Source: Microbacterium pumilum (GTDB lineage: Bacteria > Actinomycetota > Actinomycetes > Actinomycetales > Microbacteriaceae). From it: a stretch of 64,000 nucleotides of DNA. The first letter of the stretch is position 1. Each line of letters opens with the position of its first letter. The notes beneath the pieces are model-generated. The model ran no database searches. It saw only the letters and a list, made by a program, of their open reading frames with translations, and had not been told where the DNA came from. A program made the position numbers and the translations under genes. The DNA lies in contig NZ_BAAAOH010000001.1 in the NCBI RefSeq assembly GCF_039530225.1, positions 496,001 to 560,000 of the forward strand, written 5' to 3'. Shown here in pieces: positions 42,964 through 51,560 of this stretch.

Positions 42964-44648
42964 GACGTCACCTCCGCATCCTGCGACTGCTGTTGCTGCT
43001 GTTGCTGCTCCTGCTGCTCGATGCGCGACCGGGGCCGATCCTGCGGCGAGTGCGTCGGCTCGGGCTGTCCGTCGTAGATGATCGGGATGGCGGCGGTCAC
43101 GGTGGCCGCCTGGTCGGCGACGAGTCCGGCCAGACCACTGCCCTGTCCGTATTCGACGTGCGCGGGGGCCGAGCCGCCGATCACCCAGGTGTCCTTCGAT
43201 CCGCCGCCCTGGCTCGAGTTGACGACGAGCTGGCCCTCCGGCAGGGCGACGCGGGTGAGCCCCCCGGGCAGCACCCAGACGTTCTCGCCGTCGTTCACCG
43301 CGAAGGGGCGCAGGTCGGCGTGGCGCGGGCGCATCCCGTCCTCGACGAGGGTCGGGATCGTCGAGAGCATGACGACGGGCTGTGCGATCCAGCCGCGAGG
43401 ATCGGCGATGAGCCGCTGGCGAAGCTTGTCGAGCTCGGCGGGCGAGGCATCCGGCCCTACGACCAGTCCCTTGCCGCCCGAGCCGTCCACGGGCTTGACC
43501 ACGAGCTCGGCGAGGCGGTCGAGCACCTCTTCGAGGGCTCCTGCGTCTTCGAGCCGCCAGGTGTCGACGTTCTTGAGGATCGGCTCCTCGGCAAGGTAGT
43601 AGCGGATGAGCTCGGGCACATATGTGTAGAGCAGCTTGTCGTCCGCGACGCCGTTGCCGACGGCGTTGGCGATGGTGACATTGCCGAGACGCGCGGCGAG
43701 CATCAGACCCGGAGCCCCGAGCATCGAGTCGGCACGGAACTGAAGCGGGTCGAGGAATTCGTCGTCGACGCGGCGATAGATGACGTCGACCCGCTTCGGG
43801 CCGCGCGTGGTGCGCATGAAGACCTTGCCGCCGATGCACAGCAGGTCGCGACCTTCGACGAGCTCGACTCCCATCAGCCGCGCGAGCAGCGTGTGCTCGA
43901 AGTAGGCGGAGTTGTAGACGCCCGGCGTCAGCACGACGACGTTCGGATCCTCCACCCCGGGCGGCGCCGATGCCCGGAGGGCTGCGAGGAGCTTGTTGGG
44001 GTAGTCGCCCACGGGCCGCACCTGCATCGAGACGAACAGCTCGGGAAGCGTCTGGGCCATGACCCGGCGGTTCGAGATGACGTAGCTCACCCCCGAAGGG
44101 ACTCGCACGTTGTCTTCGAGCACGCGCATCTCACCGTGCTCGTCGCGGATCAGGTCGATGCCCGACACCTGGATGCGAACGCCGTTCGCACTGTGGATGC
44201 CGGCGGCCTGGCGGTAGAAGTACTGGGATGACGCGATCAGGCCCGCGGGCAGCACTTCGTCGCGGACGCAATGCTGGTGCCCGTAGGCGTCGTCGAGAAA
44301 TGCCTCGAGCGCTCGCACCCGCTGCTTGACGCCGGACTCGATCCTCGACCACTCCTCGAAGGCGATCACGCGCGGCACCGCATCCAACGGGAAGGGACGC
44401 TCCTCCCCCGCGAAGTCGAACGTCACGCCCTGCGCCAGGTAGGAGCTCGCGAGCGATTCGGTGCGTCCGCGCAACTCCTCTTGAGTCATGCGCGCCAGCG
44501 CCTGGTAGAGCTCCCGATAGGCCTCGCGGGATTCCGCTGCCTCGCCAGGGTGAGCCGGGTTGCCGAACATCTCGTCGAATGCCGGAATGCCGCTCGCAGT
44601 CTTCCGCGGCGCCAGCGTGGAGCCGTAGCCATCGAAGAGATCGCCCAT
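42957..44648 (-). CDS. Circularly permuted type 2 ATP-grasp protein
   Basis: The 563-residue product has the circularly permuted ATP-grasp layout, with EDNVRVPSGVSYVISNR, LLCIGGKVFMRTTRGPKRVDVIYRRVDDEFLDPL, VVKPVDGSGGKGLVVG and PRGWIAQPVV. It should activate a carboxylate with ATP and join it to an amine. It ends in a Gln-rich stretch (EQQEQQQQQQQ, about residues 545-555). A TAGGCT -10 box at 44661-44656 places transcription within one base of the ATG, so the message is probably leaderless. Confidence 0.92.
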   Translation of the reverse strand: MGDLFDGYGSTLAPRKTASGIPAFDEMFGNPAHPGEAAESREAYRELYQALARMTQEELRGRTESLASSYLAQGVTFDFAGEERPFPLDAVPRVIAFEEWSRIESGVKQRVRALEAFLDDAYGHQHCVRDEVLPAGLIASSQYFYRQAAGIHSANGVRIQVSGIDLIRDEHGEMRVLEDNVRVPSGVSYVISNRRVMAQTLPELFVSMQVRPVGDYPNKLLAALRASAPPGVEDPNVVVLTPGVYNSAYFEHTLLARLMGVELVEGRDLLCIGGKVFMRTTRGPKRVDVIYRRVDDEFLDPLQFRADSMLGAPGLMLAARLGNVTIANAVGNGVADDKLLYTYVPELIRYYLAEEPILKNVDTWRLEDAGALEEVLDRLAELVVKPVDGSGGKGLVVGPDASPAELDKLRQRLIADPRGWIAQPVVMLSTIPTLVEDGMRPRHADLRPFAVNDGENVWVLPGGLTRVALPEGQLVVNSSQGGGSKDTWVIGGSAPAHVEYGQGSGLAGLVADQAATVTAAIPIIYDGQPEPTHSPQDRPRSRIEQQEQQQQQQQSQDAEVTSC

Positions 44649-44731
44649 GGGGATGAGCCTACTGGGGGCTGTGTTGCCGAGGTGTTTCGGAACTGGACAC
44701 CGCGATCGTGTCCGTTGTCAGCCGCGCCGAG

Positions 44732-45727
44732 TCACGGGGCGATGCCCGCCCCTGCTCCGCTGCGCGAACGGCCCATGGCCAGGCTCGCTGCGACGCCCAC
44801 CCCGGCGACCACGACGATCGCGCCGGCCGCGAGGAGGGTCAGGCCGTCAGGCTGCACGATCGACTGGCCGCGCAGCGCCTGCCACGTGACGAGCGCCACG
44901 ACGCCGGTGTAGACGACCGCCGTCGTCCAGACGAGGCCGACCCGCACGCGCACATCACGGAGGATGGGGATGCGGCGCGAGGCGAGCTCGACCAGGATCA
45001 GCGCCAGCGGGATGAGCTGCAGGGCGTGCATGCCGACGAAGTGCGGGATGCGCAGATCGCCATGCTCGGTGCTCCAGCCCAGGATCAGGATGCCGGGCCC
45101 GCCGTCAACGGCGCCGACCGTGTGTGCGCCGACGATGTCGCCTCCCGCAGCCATCTGGGCCTCGCTGGGGATGGTCATGAGAAACCCGAGCGAGAGGCCG
45201 ACGAGGCAGATGACGGACCCGAGGCGCACCGCCAGCGTGCGAGCGCGATCGGCGTATGGCGAGAACCACAGCAGGATCGCGGCGACGAGCGTCGCCAGCC
45301 ACAGCACGGCGATGGTGGCGCCCATGACGGACCACACGAAATCGTCGTACGGCGTCTGCTGGTTGAAGTGGCTGCGCTCGCCCCGCACCGTCTGGCTGAT
45401 GACCGCGGCCATCTCGATGAAGAGGGTCGCGGAGATCACGGTGCCGGCCCACCACGCGATGCGGCGGAACCGACGCAGCTGGCCGATGAGCCAGGCCCAC
45501 GTCACGGCGTAGATCAGTATCGACACCGAGAACTTGAACGGCTTCGCCCAGATCGGCGCGCCGACGAGCTCACGCCCGTCGAGGAGCAGCCCGCCGATGC
45601 TCACGAGTCCGGTGATCGCCATCGTGGCGGCGAGCGCGATGAGCGGTCCGTGCCAGCGGAGGCTCCCCGGCCCCGCCGCGGAGTCCTCGGACGATGCGCC
45701 GACAGGCTTCGTCGAAGTGGTCATCAT
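44732..45727 (-). CDS. Multi-pass membrane protein of unknown function
   Basis: The 331-residue protein has about eight or nine membrane helices and no extramembrane domain. Recurring polar residues in helices (WAKPFKFSVSILIYAVTWAW, ERSHFNQQTPYDDFVW, LRIPHFVGMHALQL with conserved-looking His) suggest a functional membrane centre. I do not recognise the family. ATG 45727 or 45724 can serve as start; the long frame extending upstream is a shadow of the divergent molybdoenzyme gene. Confidence 0.75.
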   Translation of the reverse strand: MMTTSTKPVGASSEDSAAGPGSLRWHGPLIALAATMAITGLVSIGGLLLDGRELVGAPIWAKPFKFSVSILIYAVTWAWLIGQLRRFRRIAWWAGTVISATLFIEMAAVISQTVRGERSHFNQQTPYDDFVWSVMGATIAVLWLATLVAAILLWFSPYADRARTLAVRLGSVICLVGLSLGFLMTIPSEAQMAAGGDIVGAHTVGAVDGGPGILILGWSTEHGDLRIPHFVGMHALQLIPLALILVELASRRIPILRDVRVRVGLVWTTAVVYTGVVALVTWQALRGQSIVQPDGLTLLAAGAIVVVAGVGVAASLAMGRSRSGAGAGIAP

Positions 45728-45868
45728 TGCCCCCGATCGTCGTTCCGGCCGTGGATCCGCCGGTACTTGCGACGCTAGGGACGTGCTCACGCGCGAGACA
45801 CCCGGCCGGCCACCGCATCGACGGGGGGCAGACCCCCGGCTTTCCGCCCCGGCCCACGCCACTCCGCG

Positions 45869-45874
45869 TAGGCT
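45869..45874 (+). promoter_or_regulatory. -10 box (TAGGCT) of a leaderless transcript
   Basis: TAGGCT is followed by six bases and the GTG at 45881, so +1 is predicted on the start codon. The same TAGGCT box precedes the ATP-grasp and putA genes at nearly the same distance. Confidence 0.55.
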
Positions 45875-45880
45875 CATCAC

Positions 45881-47431
45881 GTGGCCGCCAGCCCGACAAG
45901 CCGTCGCCTCGCCGCTGCCGCCGCGGGCGCCGCTTCCGCCGTGCTCGGCGCCGGTCTCGGCGAATTGACAGCCGCCGTGGTCGCGCCGGCCGCCAGCCCG
46001 TTCGCCGCCATCGGCTCGGCCCTCATCGACCTCGCCCCACCGTGGGCGAAGGATGCTGCGATCGCGCTGTTCGGCACCAGCGACAAGTTCGCGCTCCTGC
46101 TCGGAATCGCGATCGTGCTGGTGCTGGTCGCCGCAGCCGCCGGGCTGCTCGAGCTGTGGCGGTCGCCGTGGGGCTCGGTCGTGATGCTCGGCTTCGGCGC
46201 GGTCGGCGTGCTGGCGGCGATGACGCGAGCTGATGCCGGACCGCTCGACTGGATTCCGTCGGCCGTCGCGGGCATCGTCGCCGCGGTGGCGCTCCGGATG
46301 CTCGTCAAGCGGGTGCCCGCAGGAACCGCGTCCCGTCCGGCGGAGTCGAGGCCCAGCGCAGGCGTCGACCGCCGCACGTTCATCGGGTGGACAGCCGGTG
46401 CGGCCGCCGTCGGAGTGCTCGCCGCTGTGGGGGGCACGCTGTTGCGCGCCGGAGCCAGCACGGTGACCGCCGTCCGTCAGACGCTGAAGCTTCCCACTCC
46501 CGCGGTGGCGGCACCGCCGATCCCGGCGGGCGCCGAGCTCGACCTGCCGGGGCTCGCGAGCGTCGTCACTCCGAACGAGTCGTTCTACCGGATCGACACC
46601 GCCCTCATCGTGCCGCAGCTCAACCCGGCCGAATGGAGCCTGCGGATCCACGGACTCGTCGAGAACGAGGTCGAGATCACGTGGGACGAACTGCTGGCAC
46701 TTCCGCTCGAGGAGTCCGTCACCACGCTCACGTGCGTCTCGAATGAGGTCGGCGGCGACCTCGTCGGCAACGCGGTGTGGCTGGGCTATCCGATCCGCGA
46801 ACTCCTGGCGCGCGCGAAGCCGACATCCGATGCCGACATGGTGCTGTCGCACTCGAGCGACGGGTTCACGGCATCCACCCCTCTCGAGGTGCTCCAAGAT
46901 GACCGCAACGCGATCCTCGCCGTAGGGATGAACGGTGAGCCGCTTCCTGCCGAGCACGGATTCCCGGTGCGGATGGTGGTGCCCGGACTCTACGGGTATG
47001 TGTCGGCCACGAAGTGGGTGGTCGAACTCGAGGTCACGCGCTTCGACCGGGCTCGGGCGTACTGGACGGATCGCGGCTGGTCGGAGCGTGGACCGATCAA
47101 GCTCGAGTCGCGGATCGACGTGCCTCTCAGGGGTCAAGGTCTGAAGGCCGGAGATGTCGTCATCGCCGGCGTCGCGTGGCAGCAGCAGGTCGGGGTCGAG
47201 GGCGTCGAGGTGCAGATCGACGAGGGCGAATGGGTTCCCGCGAGACTCGCGACGGCGATCTCGGACGACACCTGGGTGCAGTGGAGCCTCGCCTGGACCG
47301 CCGAGAAGGGCGACCATGTGATCCGCTGCCGCGCGACCAGCAAGGCGGGTGAGCTGCAGACCGAGGATGAGGCGCACCCCGCTCCCGACGGCGCCACAGG
47401 CTGGCACTGGCGCACGGTGTCGGTCTTCTGA
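45881..47431 (+). CDS. Membrane-anchored sulfite-oxidase-type molybdopterin oxidoreductase
   Basis: The 516-residue protein has about three N-terminal membrane helices (residues 10-145). A twin-arginine-like segment, DRRTFIGWTAGAAAVGVLAAVGG (about 163-185), follows. The molybdopterin domain starts near 225 and carries the Mo-ligand Cys285 in TLTCVSNEVGG. A C-terminal Mo-co dimerisation domain (about 400-516, ESRIDVPLRG, GVAWQQQVGVEGVEVQIDEGEW) completes it. The catalytic part should face outside. The electron partner and substrate are unknown. GTG start, leaderless. Confidence 0.88.
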   Translation: MAASPTSRRLAAAAAGAASAVLGAGLGELTAAVVAPAASPFAAIGSALIDLAPPWAKDAAIALFGTSDKFALLLGIAIVLVLVAAAAGLLELWRSPWGSVVMLGFGAVGVLAAMTRADAGPLDWIPSAVAGIVAAVALRMLVKRVPAGTASRPAESRPSAGVDRRTFIGWTAGAAAVGVLAAVGGTLLRAGASTVTAVRQTLKLPTPAVAAPPIPAGAELDLPGLASVVTPNESFYRIDTALIVPQLNPAEWSLRIHGLVENEVEITWDELLALPLEESVTTLTCVSNEVGGDLVGNAVWLGYPIRELLARAKPTSDADMVLSHSSDGFTASTPLEVLQDDRNAILAVGMNGEPLPAEHGFPVRMVVPGLYGYVSATKWVVELEVTRFDRARAYWTDRGWSERGPIKLESRIDVPLRGQGLKAGDVVIAGVAWQQQVGVEGVEVQIDEGEWVPARLATAISDDTWVQWSLAWTAEKGDHVIRCRATSKAGELQTEDEAHPAPDGATGWHWRTVSVF

Positions 47432-47439
47432 CCCCCTCG

Positions 47440-47483
47440 CCGGCTCGGTGCGGCTGTCGATGGGAAGGCGCTCAGCGAGCCGG
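47440..47483. terminator. Possible bidirectional terminator
   Basis: CCGGCTCG (47440-47447) and CGAGCCGG (47476-47483) form an eight-base stem with a 28-base loop between two convergent genes. No T-run is present, so the call is tentative. Confidence 0.3.
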
Positions 47484-47539
47484 TTCCCGTGCGGTTGGCT
47501 GGGCTGAACGAGAAGGTGGCCGCCGTGGCGCCGCCGGGA

Positions 47540-48403
47540 TCAGCAGAGGATCATGAGTGTGAAATCCCGGTCGGTCGGGTTGTGGCTGATGTTGTCGAGT
47601 CGCACATCGATCAAGGAGCCATCGACTCTGGTACGGCTCGTGACTCCTTCCGCGAACGCGTAGGCGCTGACCTGCGCGGTCGCGGCACAGCCTGTCAAAG
47701 GGCGGTCGAAGCTCACGAAGTACGCCCCGGTGCCAGCGTGATTCACCGAGAGGACGCGTCCGCTGGACGACTGGATCGATCCGTTGGACCCGATGGTCGC
47801 GACCATGGGTGCGATGTAATAGCCCGCGACATCGATCACGAGGTGAGTCGCCGCCTTCACGTTGAGCAGCCGGATCTTGCCCGTCGTCGAGAGCGGCACG
47901 ATCGGGTTGCCCGTCATACTCCCCGAGCTCAGGTACGAGAGCGCCGTCGAGTTCGGCTGCGACGCACCGTCCGCCCATGCGACGATCCGCCCTGCGCCCG
48001 TGGCTTCGCCCGTCGTGATCGAAAGGGCGACGGCCTTCGCCGCGAGAGGCACCCCGCATCCGTTGCCCGTGCCTCCCTGCCCCAAGAAGCCGACCGTTCC
48101 TCCGACGAACAGCGCACGGGACGCGCCCGAGGCGAACTTTCCGCCCGCCGCACGCGTGTCCACGACGCGGCACGGCGCAACGGGGACGAAATCGAGCTCA
48201 GAGGTGGTGACGGCGCCGACGGCGGCCGCACCCACCGCTGGGGCAGCCGGCGCGACCGGTGCGCTGGGGAGGTCCGTCGGGGCGGGCGGCAGGTTGGGAA
48301 GGTCGGTCAGCCGGACGGCGGACGCCGAGATGGATGCCATGCCCCCTCCGATGAGCGCGGCGAGTGTTCCGATCACAATGGCAGTGCGCAGCCGGATGTA
48401 CAT
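47540..48403 (-). CDS. Secreted surface protein with a VAPCRVVDTR-type domain
   Basis: The 287-residue protein has an N-terminal signal peptide (RLRTAIVIGTLAALIGGGMA) and an Ala/Pro-rich linker. Its mature domain begins with FVPVAPCRVVDTRAAGGKF and contains HLVIDVAGYYI. This repeat type is common in secreted actinobacterial proteins and usually flanks other extracellular domains; here it stands alone. ATG 48403 is chosen because AGGAGG lies seven bases before it; the ATG two codons earlier sits too close. Several cysteines suggest disulfides. Confidence 0.78.
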   Translation of the reverse strand: MYIRLRTAIVIGTLAALIGGGMASISASAVRLTDLPNLPPAPTDLPSAPVAPAAPAVGAAAVGAVTTSELDFVPVAPCRVVDTRAAGGKFASGASRALFVGGTVGFLGQGGTGNGCGVPLAAKAVALSITTGEATGAGRIVAWADGASQPNSTALSYLSSGSMTGNPIVPLSTTGKIRLLNVKAATHLVIDVAGYYIAPMVATIGSNGSIQSSSGRVLSVNHAGTGAYFVSFDRPLTGCAATAQVSAYAFAEGVTSRTRVDGSLIDVRLDNISHNPTDRDFTLMILC

Positions 48404-48548
48404 CGACATTCCTCCTCATGGGGCGGGTGTGTGCGTCGTGCGACCGGCACCGCCCCCAGGCGGAGCCGCATGCGCCCACAGTAGTGTTCCCGACCCCGCT
48501 CCGCCGCTCGCAAATCAGCACACGACCTGCATCGCGACGCCCGAGTCC

Positions 48549-49769
48549 TCAGCCCGCGAGCACGACCTTCAGCTGCTCGACGGCCCAATCGAGTTCGGTC
48601 GAGCGGATGACGAGCGGGGGCGCGATGCGGATCGTCTGACCGTGCGTGTCCTTGACGAGCACACCCCGGGAGATCAGTCGCTCGGCGATCTCGCGACCGG
48701 TCCCGGCAGCGGGGTCGATGTCGACGCCCGCCCACAGACCCGCGACGCGGATGCCCGTCACACCGTGGCCGACGAGCTCGGTGAGCTTCGCCTCCAGGTG
48801 CTCGCCGAGCGCGGCCGCGCGCCGCTGGAACTCGCCGGTCTGCAGCATCTCGACCACGCGCAGGCCGACCGCCGCCGCAAGTGGGTTGCCACCGAACGTG
48901 GAGCCGTGCTCACCGGGGCGGATGACGCCGAGGACGTGACTGTCGGCGACCACGGCAGACAGCGGGAGGATGCCGCCGCCGAGCGCCTTGCCGAGCAGGT
49001 AGACATCGGGCACGACGCCTTCGCGGTCGCACGCGAACGTCTCGCCGACGCGTCCGAGCCCCGACTGGATCTCGTCGGCGATGAACAGAACGTTGTGGCG
49101 CGTGCATATCTCGCGGACGGCGCGCAGATACCCTTCAGGCGGCAGGATGACGCCCGCCTCGCCCTGGATCGGCTCGATCAGCACGGCTGCGGTCTCGGGG
49201 GTGATCGCGGCCTCGAGGGCGGCCGCATCCCCGAACGGCACCGGCACGAAACCAGGCGTGAACGGACCGAAATCACCGTACGCGTCGGGGTCGTCGCTGA
49301 AGCCGACGATCGTCGTGGTCCGGCCGTGGAAGTTTCCGTGAGCGACGACGATCGTGGCGGTGTCCGGTGCGATGCCCTTGGTGCGATAGCCCCACGCACG
49401 CGCGACCTTGATGCCGGTCTCGACCGCCTCGGCGCCGGTGTTCATCGGCAGCACGAGGTCCTTGCCGCAGAGCTCGGCGAGCGCCGCCGCGAAGGGTCCG
49501 AGCCGGTCGTTGTGGTACGCGCGACTGGTGAGCGTGAGGCGGGTGAGCTGCTCCTGCGCGGCGGCGACGATGGCGGGATGCCCGTGGCCGAAGTTCAGCG
49601 CCGAGTAGGCCGACAGCAGGTCGAGGTAGCGTTTGCCCTCGACGTCCGTCACCCACGAACCCTCGCCGCGGGAGACGACCACCGGCAGCGGGTGGTAGTT
49701 GTGCGCGACATGCTCGCCTTCGGCCGCGATCACCGCTGCCGTCGGGTCGGCGGCGATCGAGAAGGTCAT
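48549..49769 (-). CDS. rocD: Ornithine aminotransferase
   Basis: The 406-residue class III PLP aminotransferase has NTGAEAVETGIKVARAWGY, FHGRTTTIVGFSDD, the PLP-Asp segment FIADEIQSGLGR and the Schiff-base Lys in YLLGKALGGGILP. It converts ornithine and 2-oxoglutarate to glutamate semialdehyde/P5C and glutamate. The ATG at 49769 overlaps the DDAH-like gene stop as ATGA, so both belong to one operon. Confidence 0.92.
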   Translation of the reverse strand: MTFSIAADPTAAVIAAEGEHVAHNYHPLPVVVSRGEGSWVTDVEGKRYLDLLSAYSALNFGHGHPAIVAAAQEQLTRLTLTSRAYHNDRLGPFAAALAELCGKDLVLPMNTGAEAVETGIKVARAWGYRTKGIAPDTATIVVAHGNFHGRTTTIVGFSDDPDAYGDFGPFTPGFVPVPFGDAAALEAAITPETAAVLIEPIQGEAGVILPPEGYLRAVREICTRHNVLFIADEIQSGLGRVGETFACDREGVVPDVYLLGKALGGGILPLSAVVADSHVLGVIRPGEHGSTFGGNPLAAAVGLRVVEMLQTGEFQRRAAALGEHLEAKLTELVGHGVTGIRVAGLWAGVDIDPAAGTGREIAERLISRGVLVKDTHGQTIRIAPPLVIRSTELDWAVEQLKVVLAG

Positions 49770-50671
49770 CGCGAGGCTCCTCGCAGCTCGAGCGTGCAGC
49801 ACTTGATGCCGCCGCCACCAAGGAGAAGCTCGGACAGATCGATGAGCACGGGGTTGTAACCGCGCTCGCGCAGCTGCGCCTCGAAGCCCTTCGCCCGCGG
49901 CGAGATGAGGACATTGAGGCCGTCACTGGCCGAGTTGAGACCGAAAACGGCGCCGTCCTCATCCGAGACGAGGATGGCGTCCGGGTAGCGCTCGGCCAGG
50001 ATCTGCTGACCGCGCGCGTCGAAAGCGCCGGGGAGGTACGCGATGTTCGCCTTCTCGACGCCGTCGGGCCCCTCCACCGGGTCGAGCACCGAGATGGCGG
50101 TGTCGAGGTGATAGAAGCGCGGGTCGACGAGGTTGAGGCTCACAACCTCCTTGCCGAAGACCTCGCTCAGCTCGCGGTGGCTGTCGCCCGTCGAGCGGAA
50201 GCCTGTGCCGGCGAGGATCGTGTCGCCGACGAGCAGGAAGTCGCCCTCACCTTCGTTGACCTCCAGGGGGTCCACGACGTCGAAGCCGCTCTCGCCGAAC
50301 CACGCCATGAACGCGGGGCCTTCGGGCACGCGCTCCTGGAAGCGGAACTTCGCACCGTAGGCGACGCCGTCGATGATGAACCCGCCGTTGGCCGTGTAGA
50401 CCATGTCGGGAAGACCCTCGATCGGGTCGATGAGGTGCACGTCGTGGCCGAGGGCGATGTACGTGTCGTACAGCGTCTGCCACTGCTGGATTGCGCGAGC
50501 GGTGTCGGTCGGGTTCGCCGGCTCCATCCACGGGTTGATCGTGTAGCTGACAGTGAAGTGCTCGGGGCGGCACATCAGGTACGTGCGGTGCTGCTGGATG
50601 CGGCGGGTCGAGGTGCTTGCCACGGTCGCTGAGCTTGTCGAAGCGGCGGGCGCGGTGTTCTGCGTGGACAT
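49766..50671 (-). CDS. ddaH: Dimethylargininase-like guanidine hydrolase
   Basis: This 301-residue amidinotransferase-fold enzyme keeps the DDAH-type residues: Asp in MVYTANGG context, EGEGDFLLVGDTILAG, His in DPRFYHLDTAISVL and the C-terminal nucleophile Cys in GGGGIKCCTLELRG. Family members release citrulline from methylated arginine, or hydrolyse citrulline to ornithine (CtlX type); the second would feed RocD directly. TAGGAG lies before ATG 50671. Residues about 10-22 (STSSATVASTSTR) are partly encoded by an interspersed repeat. Confidence 0.85.
   Translation of the reverse strand: MSTQNTAPAASTSSATVASTSTRRIQQHRTYLMCRPEHFTVSYTINPWMEPANPTDTARAIQQWQTLYDTYIALGHDVHLIDPIEGLPDMVYTANGGFIIDGVAYGAKFRFQERVPEGPAFMAWFGESGFDVVDPLEVNEGEGDFLLVGDTILAGTGFRSTGDSHRELSEVFGKEVVSLNLVDPRFYHLDTAISVLDPVEGPDGVEKANIAYLPGAFDARGQQILAERYPDAILVSDEDGAVFGLNSASDGLNVLISPRAKGFEAQLRERGYNPVLIDLSELLLGGGGIKCCTLELRGASR
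50624..50644 (-). repeat. Interspersed repeat copy B, inside ddaH
   Basis: Read on the minus strand, 20 of 21 bases match copy A (one A for G). It lies in the flexible N-terminus of the DDAH-like protein. Confidence 0.7.
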
Positions 50672-50784
50672 ACTTGCTCCTACAGGGAGGGGCGGCGGAC
50701 GCTGTCCAGGGGCCCGACGGGGCTGGGGAAGCCGGCGACTCGGGCACGCCGCATCCATTGTCTCACGGTCGCCGCGAAGGGCCG

Positions 50785-51009
50785 TCAGGACGGATCGGCG
50801 TCCGGATACTGGAACACATCGTCCAGTCCGACTGCGAAGACCCGCGAGATCTGGAACGCCAGCTCGAGCGTCGGCGAGTATCTGCCCAGCTCGATCGCGA
50901 TGAGCGTCTGGCGCGTCACGCCGATGCGCCTGGCGAGCTCGGCTTGGGTGAGGCCCGCCGCTTCGCGCAGCGGTCGGATCGAGTTGGTGACCTTCGTGGG
51001 TTTGACCAT
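50785..51009 (-). CDS. Small XRE-family helix-turn-helix regulator
   Basis: The 74-residue protein is almost all helix-turn-helix: LREAAGLTQAELARRIGVT and RQTLIAIELGRYSPTLELAFQIS. It resembles YozG-type mini-regulators. Its start overlaps the stop of the upstream membrane protein as TGATG. Such pairs with a small membrane protein are common in Gram-positives; the partner may hold or release the regulator. Confidence 0.9.
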   Translation of the reverse strand: MVKPTKVTNSIRPLREAAGLTQAELARRIGVTRQTLIAIELGRYSPTLELAFQISRVFAVGLDDVFQYPDADPS

Positions 51010-51476
51010 CAGGCGAGGCCCCGGCGGTAGGCGACGACCCGTGCGATGTCTCCCACCAGAGTCGACAGCGCGAAGCCGAAGAACAGGGCGTTGCCGATCC
51101 AGAACCAGTCCGCCTCGATCATCGACAGCGCGAGTGCCACAAGCGCGCCGGCGACCAGCACGCCATAGCCCAGGCGATTGCCGAACCGCGATATGTCGCG
51201 GTCGCGCTGGTCGGAAGTGCCGACCTCGCTGGGATCCCGCATGCCGGCGAGGATCCCCCACACGATGCTGATCACGATCGCTCCCACGATCGACGCGGCC
51301 ATCGTCCAGAGCATGATGGGAACCCAGTCCACGTCGGTGACCGGTCCGCCCGCGGCGCGGGCCAGCACGACGAACACGTACACCGGAACGGTGATGATCG
51401 TGGCGATGAGCGTCGCCCATGTGGTGCGTTCCTGGTAGACCACCGGAGACTCCCATGTGTAAGGAATATTTGACAT
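51009..51476 (-). CDS. Membrane protein paired with the XRE regulator
   Basis: The 155-residue protein has four membrane helices in two pairs with a charged loop (RDPSEVGTSDQRDRDISRFGN) between them. This is the DUF2178-like layout often paired with a YozG-type regulator. ATG 51476 is preferred because TTGACA (51509-51504), N17, TACGGT (51486-51481) lies directly before it; the frame upstream would begin in that promoter. The message would be leaderless or nearly so. Confidence 0.82.
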   Translation of the reverse strand: MSNIPYTWESPVVYQERTTWATLIATIITVPVYVFVVLARAAGGPVTDVDWVPIMLWTMAASIVGAIVISIVWGILAGMRDPSEVGTSDQRDRDISRFGNRLGYGVLVAGALVALALSMIEADWFWIGNALFFGFALSTLVGDIARVVAYRRGLA

Positions 51477-51480
51477 TTCG

Positions 51481-51509
51481 ACCGTAGCGGTGTGCGGAGG
51501 TGATGTCAA
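51481..51509 (-). promoter_or_regulatory. Promoter of the membrane protein / XRE pair
   Basis: A perfect TTGACA -35 box and TACGGT -10 box with 17-base spacing lie on the minus strand, ending four bases before ATG 51476. Confidence 0.65.
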
Positions 51510-51560
51510 TTATTCTTTACTCGCGGGGCTTCGATACATGCTCCGCGCCGCGACGTCCGG

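Noticed and set aside
42993..43030. CAG/CTG-like repeat in the ATP-grasp gene as an unstable repeat
   Set aside because: It encodes a short Gln run of mixed CAG units, too short and interrupted to call unstable.
45730..47407. N-terminal extension of the leftward membrane protein
   Set aside because: The extension is antisense to the molybdoenzyme and of Asp/Arg/His-rich nonsense composition; the real protein starts at 45727.
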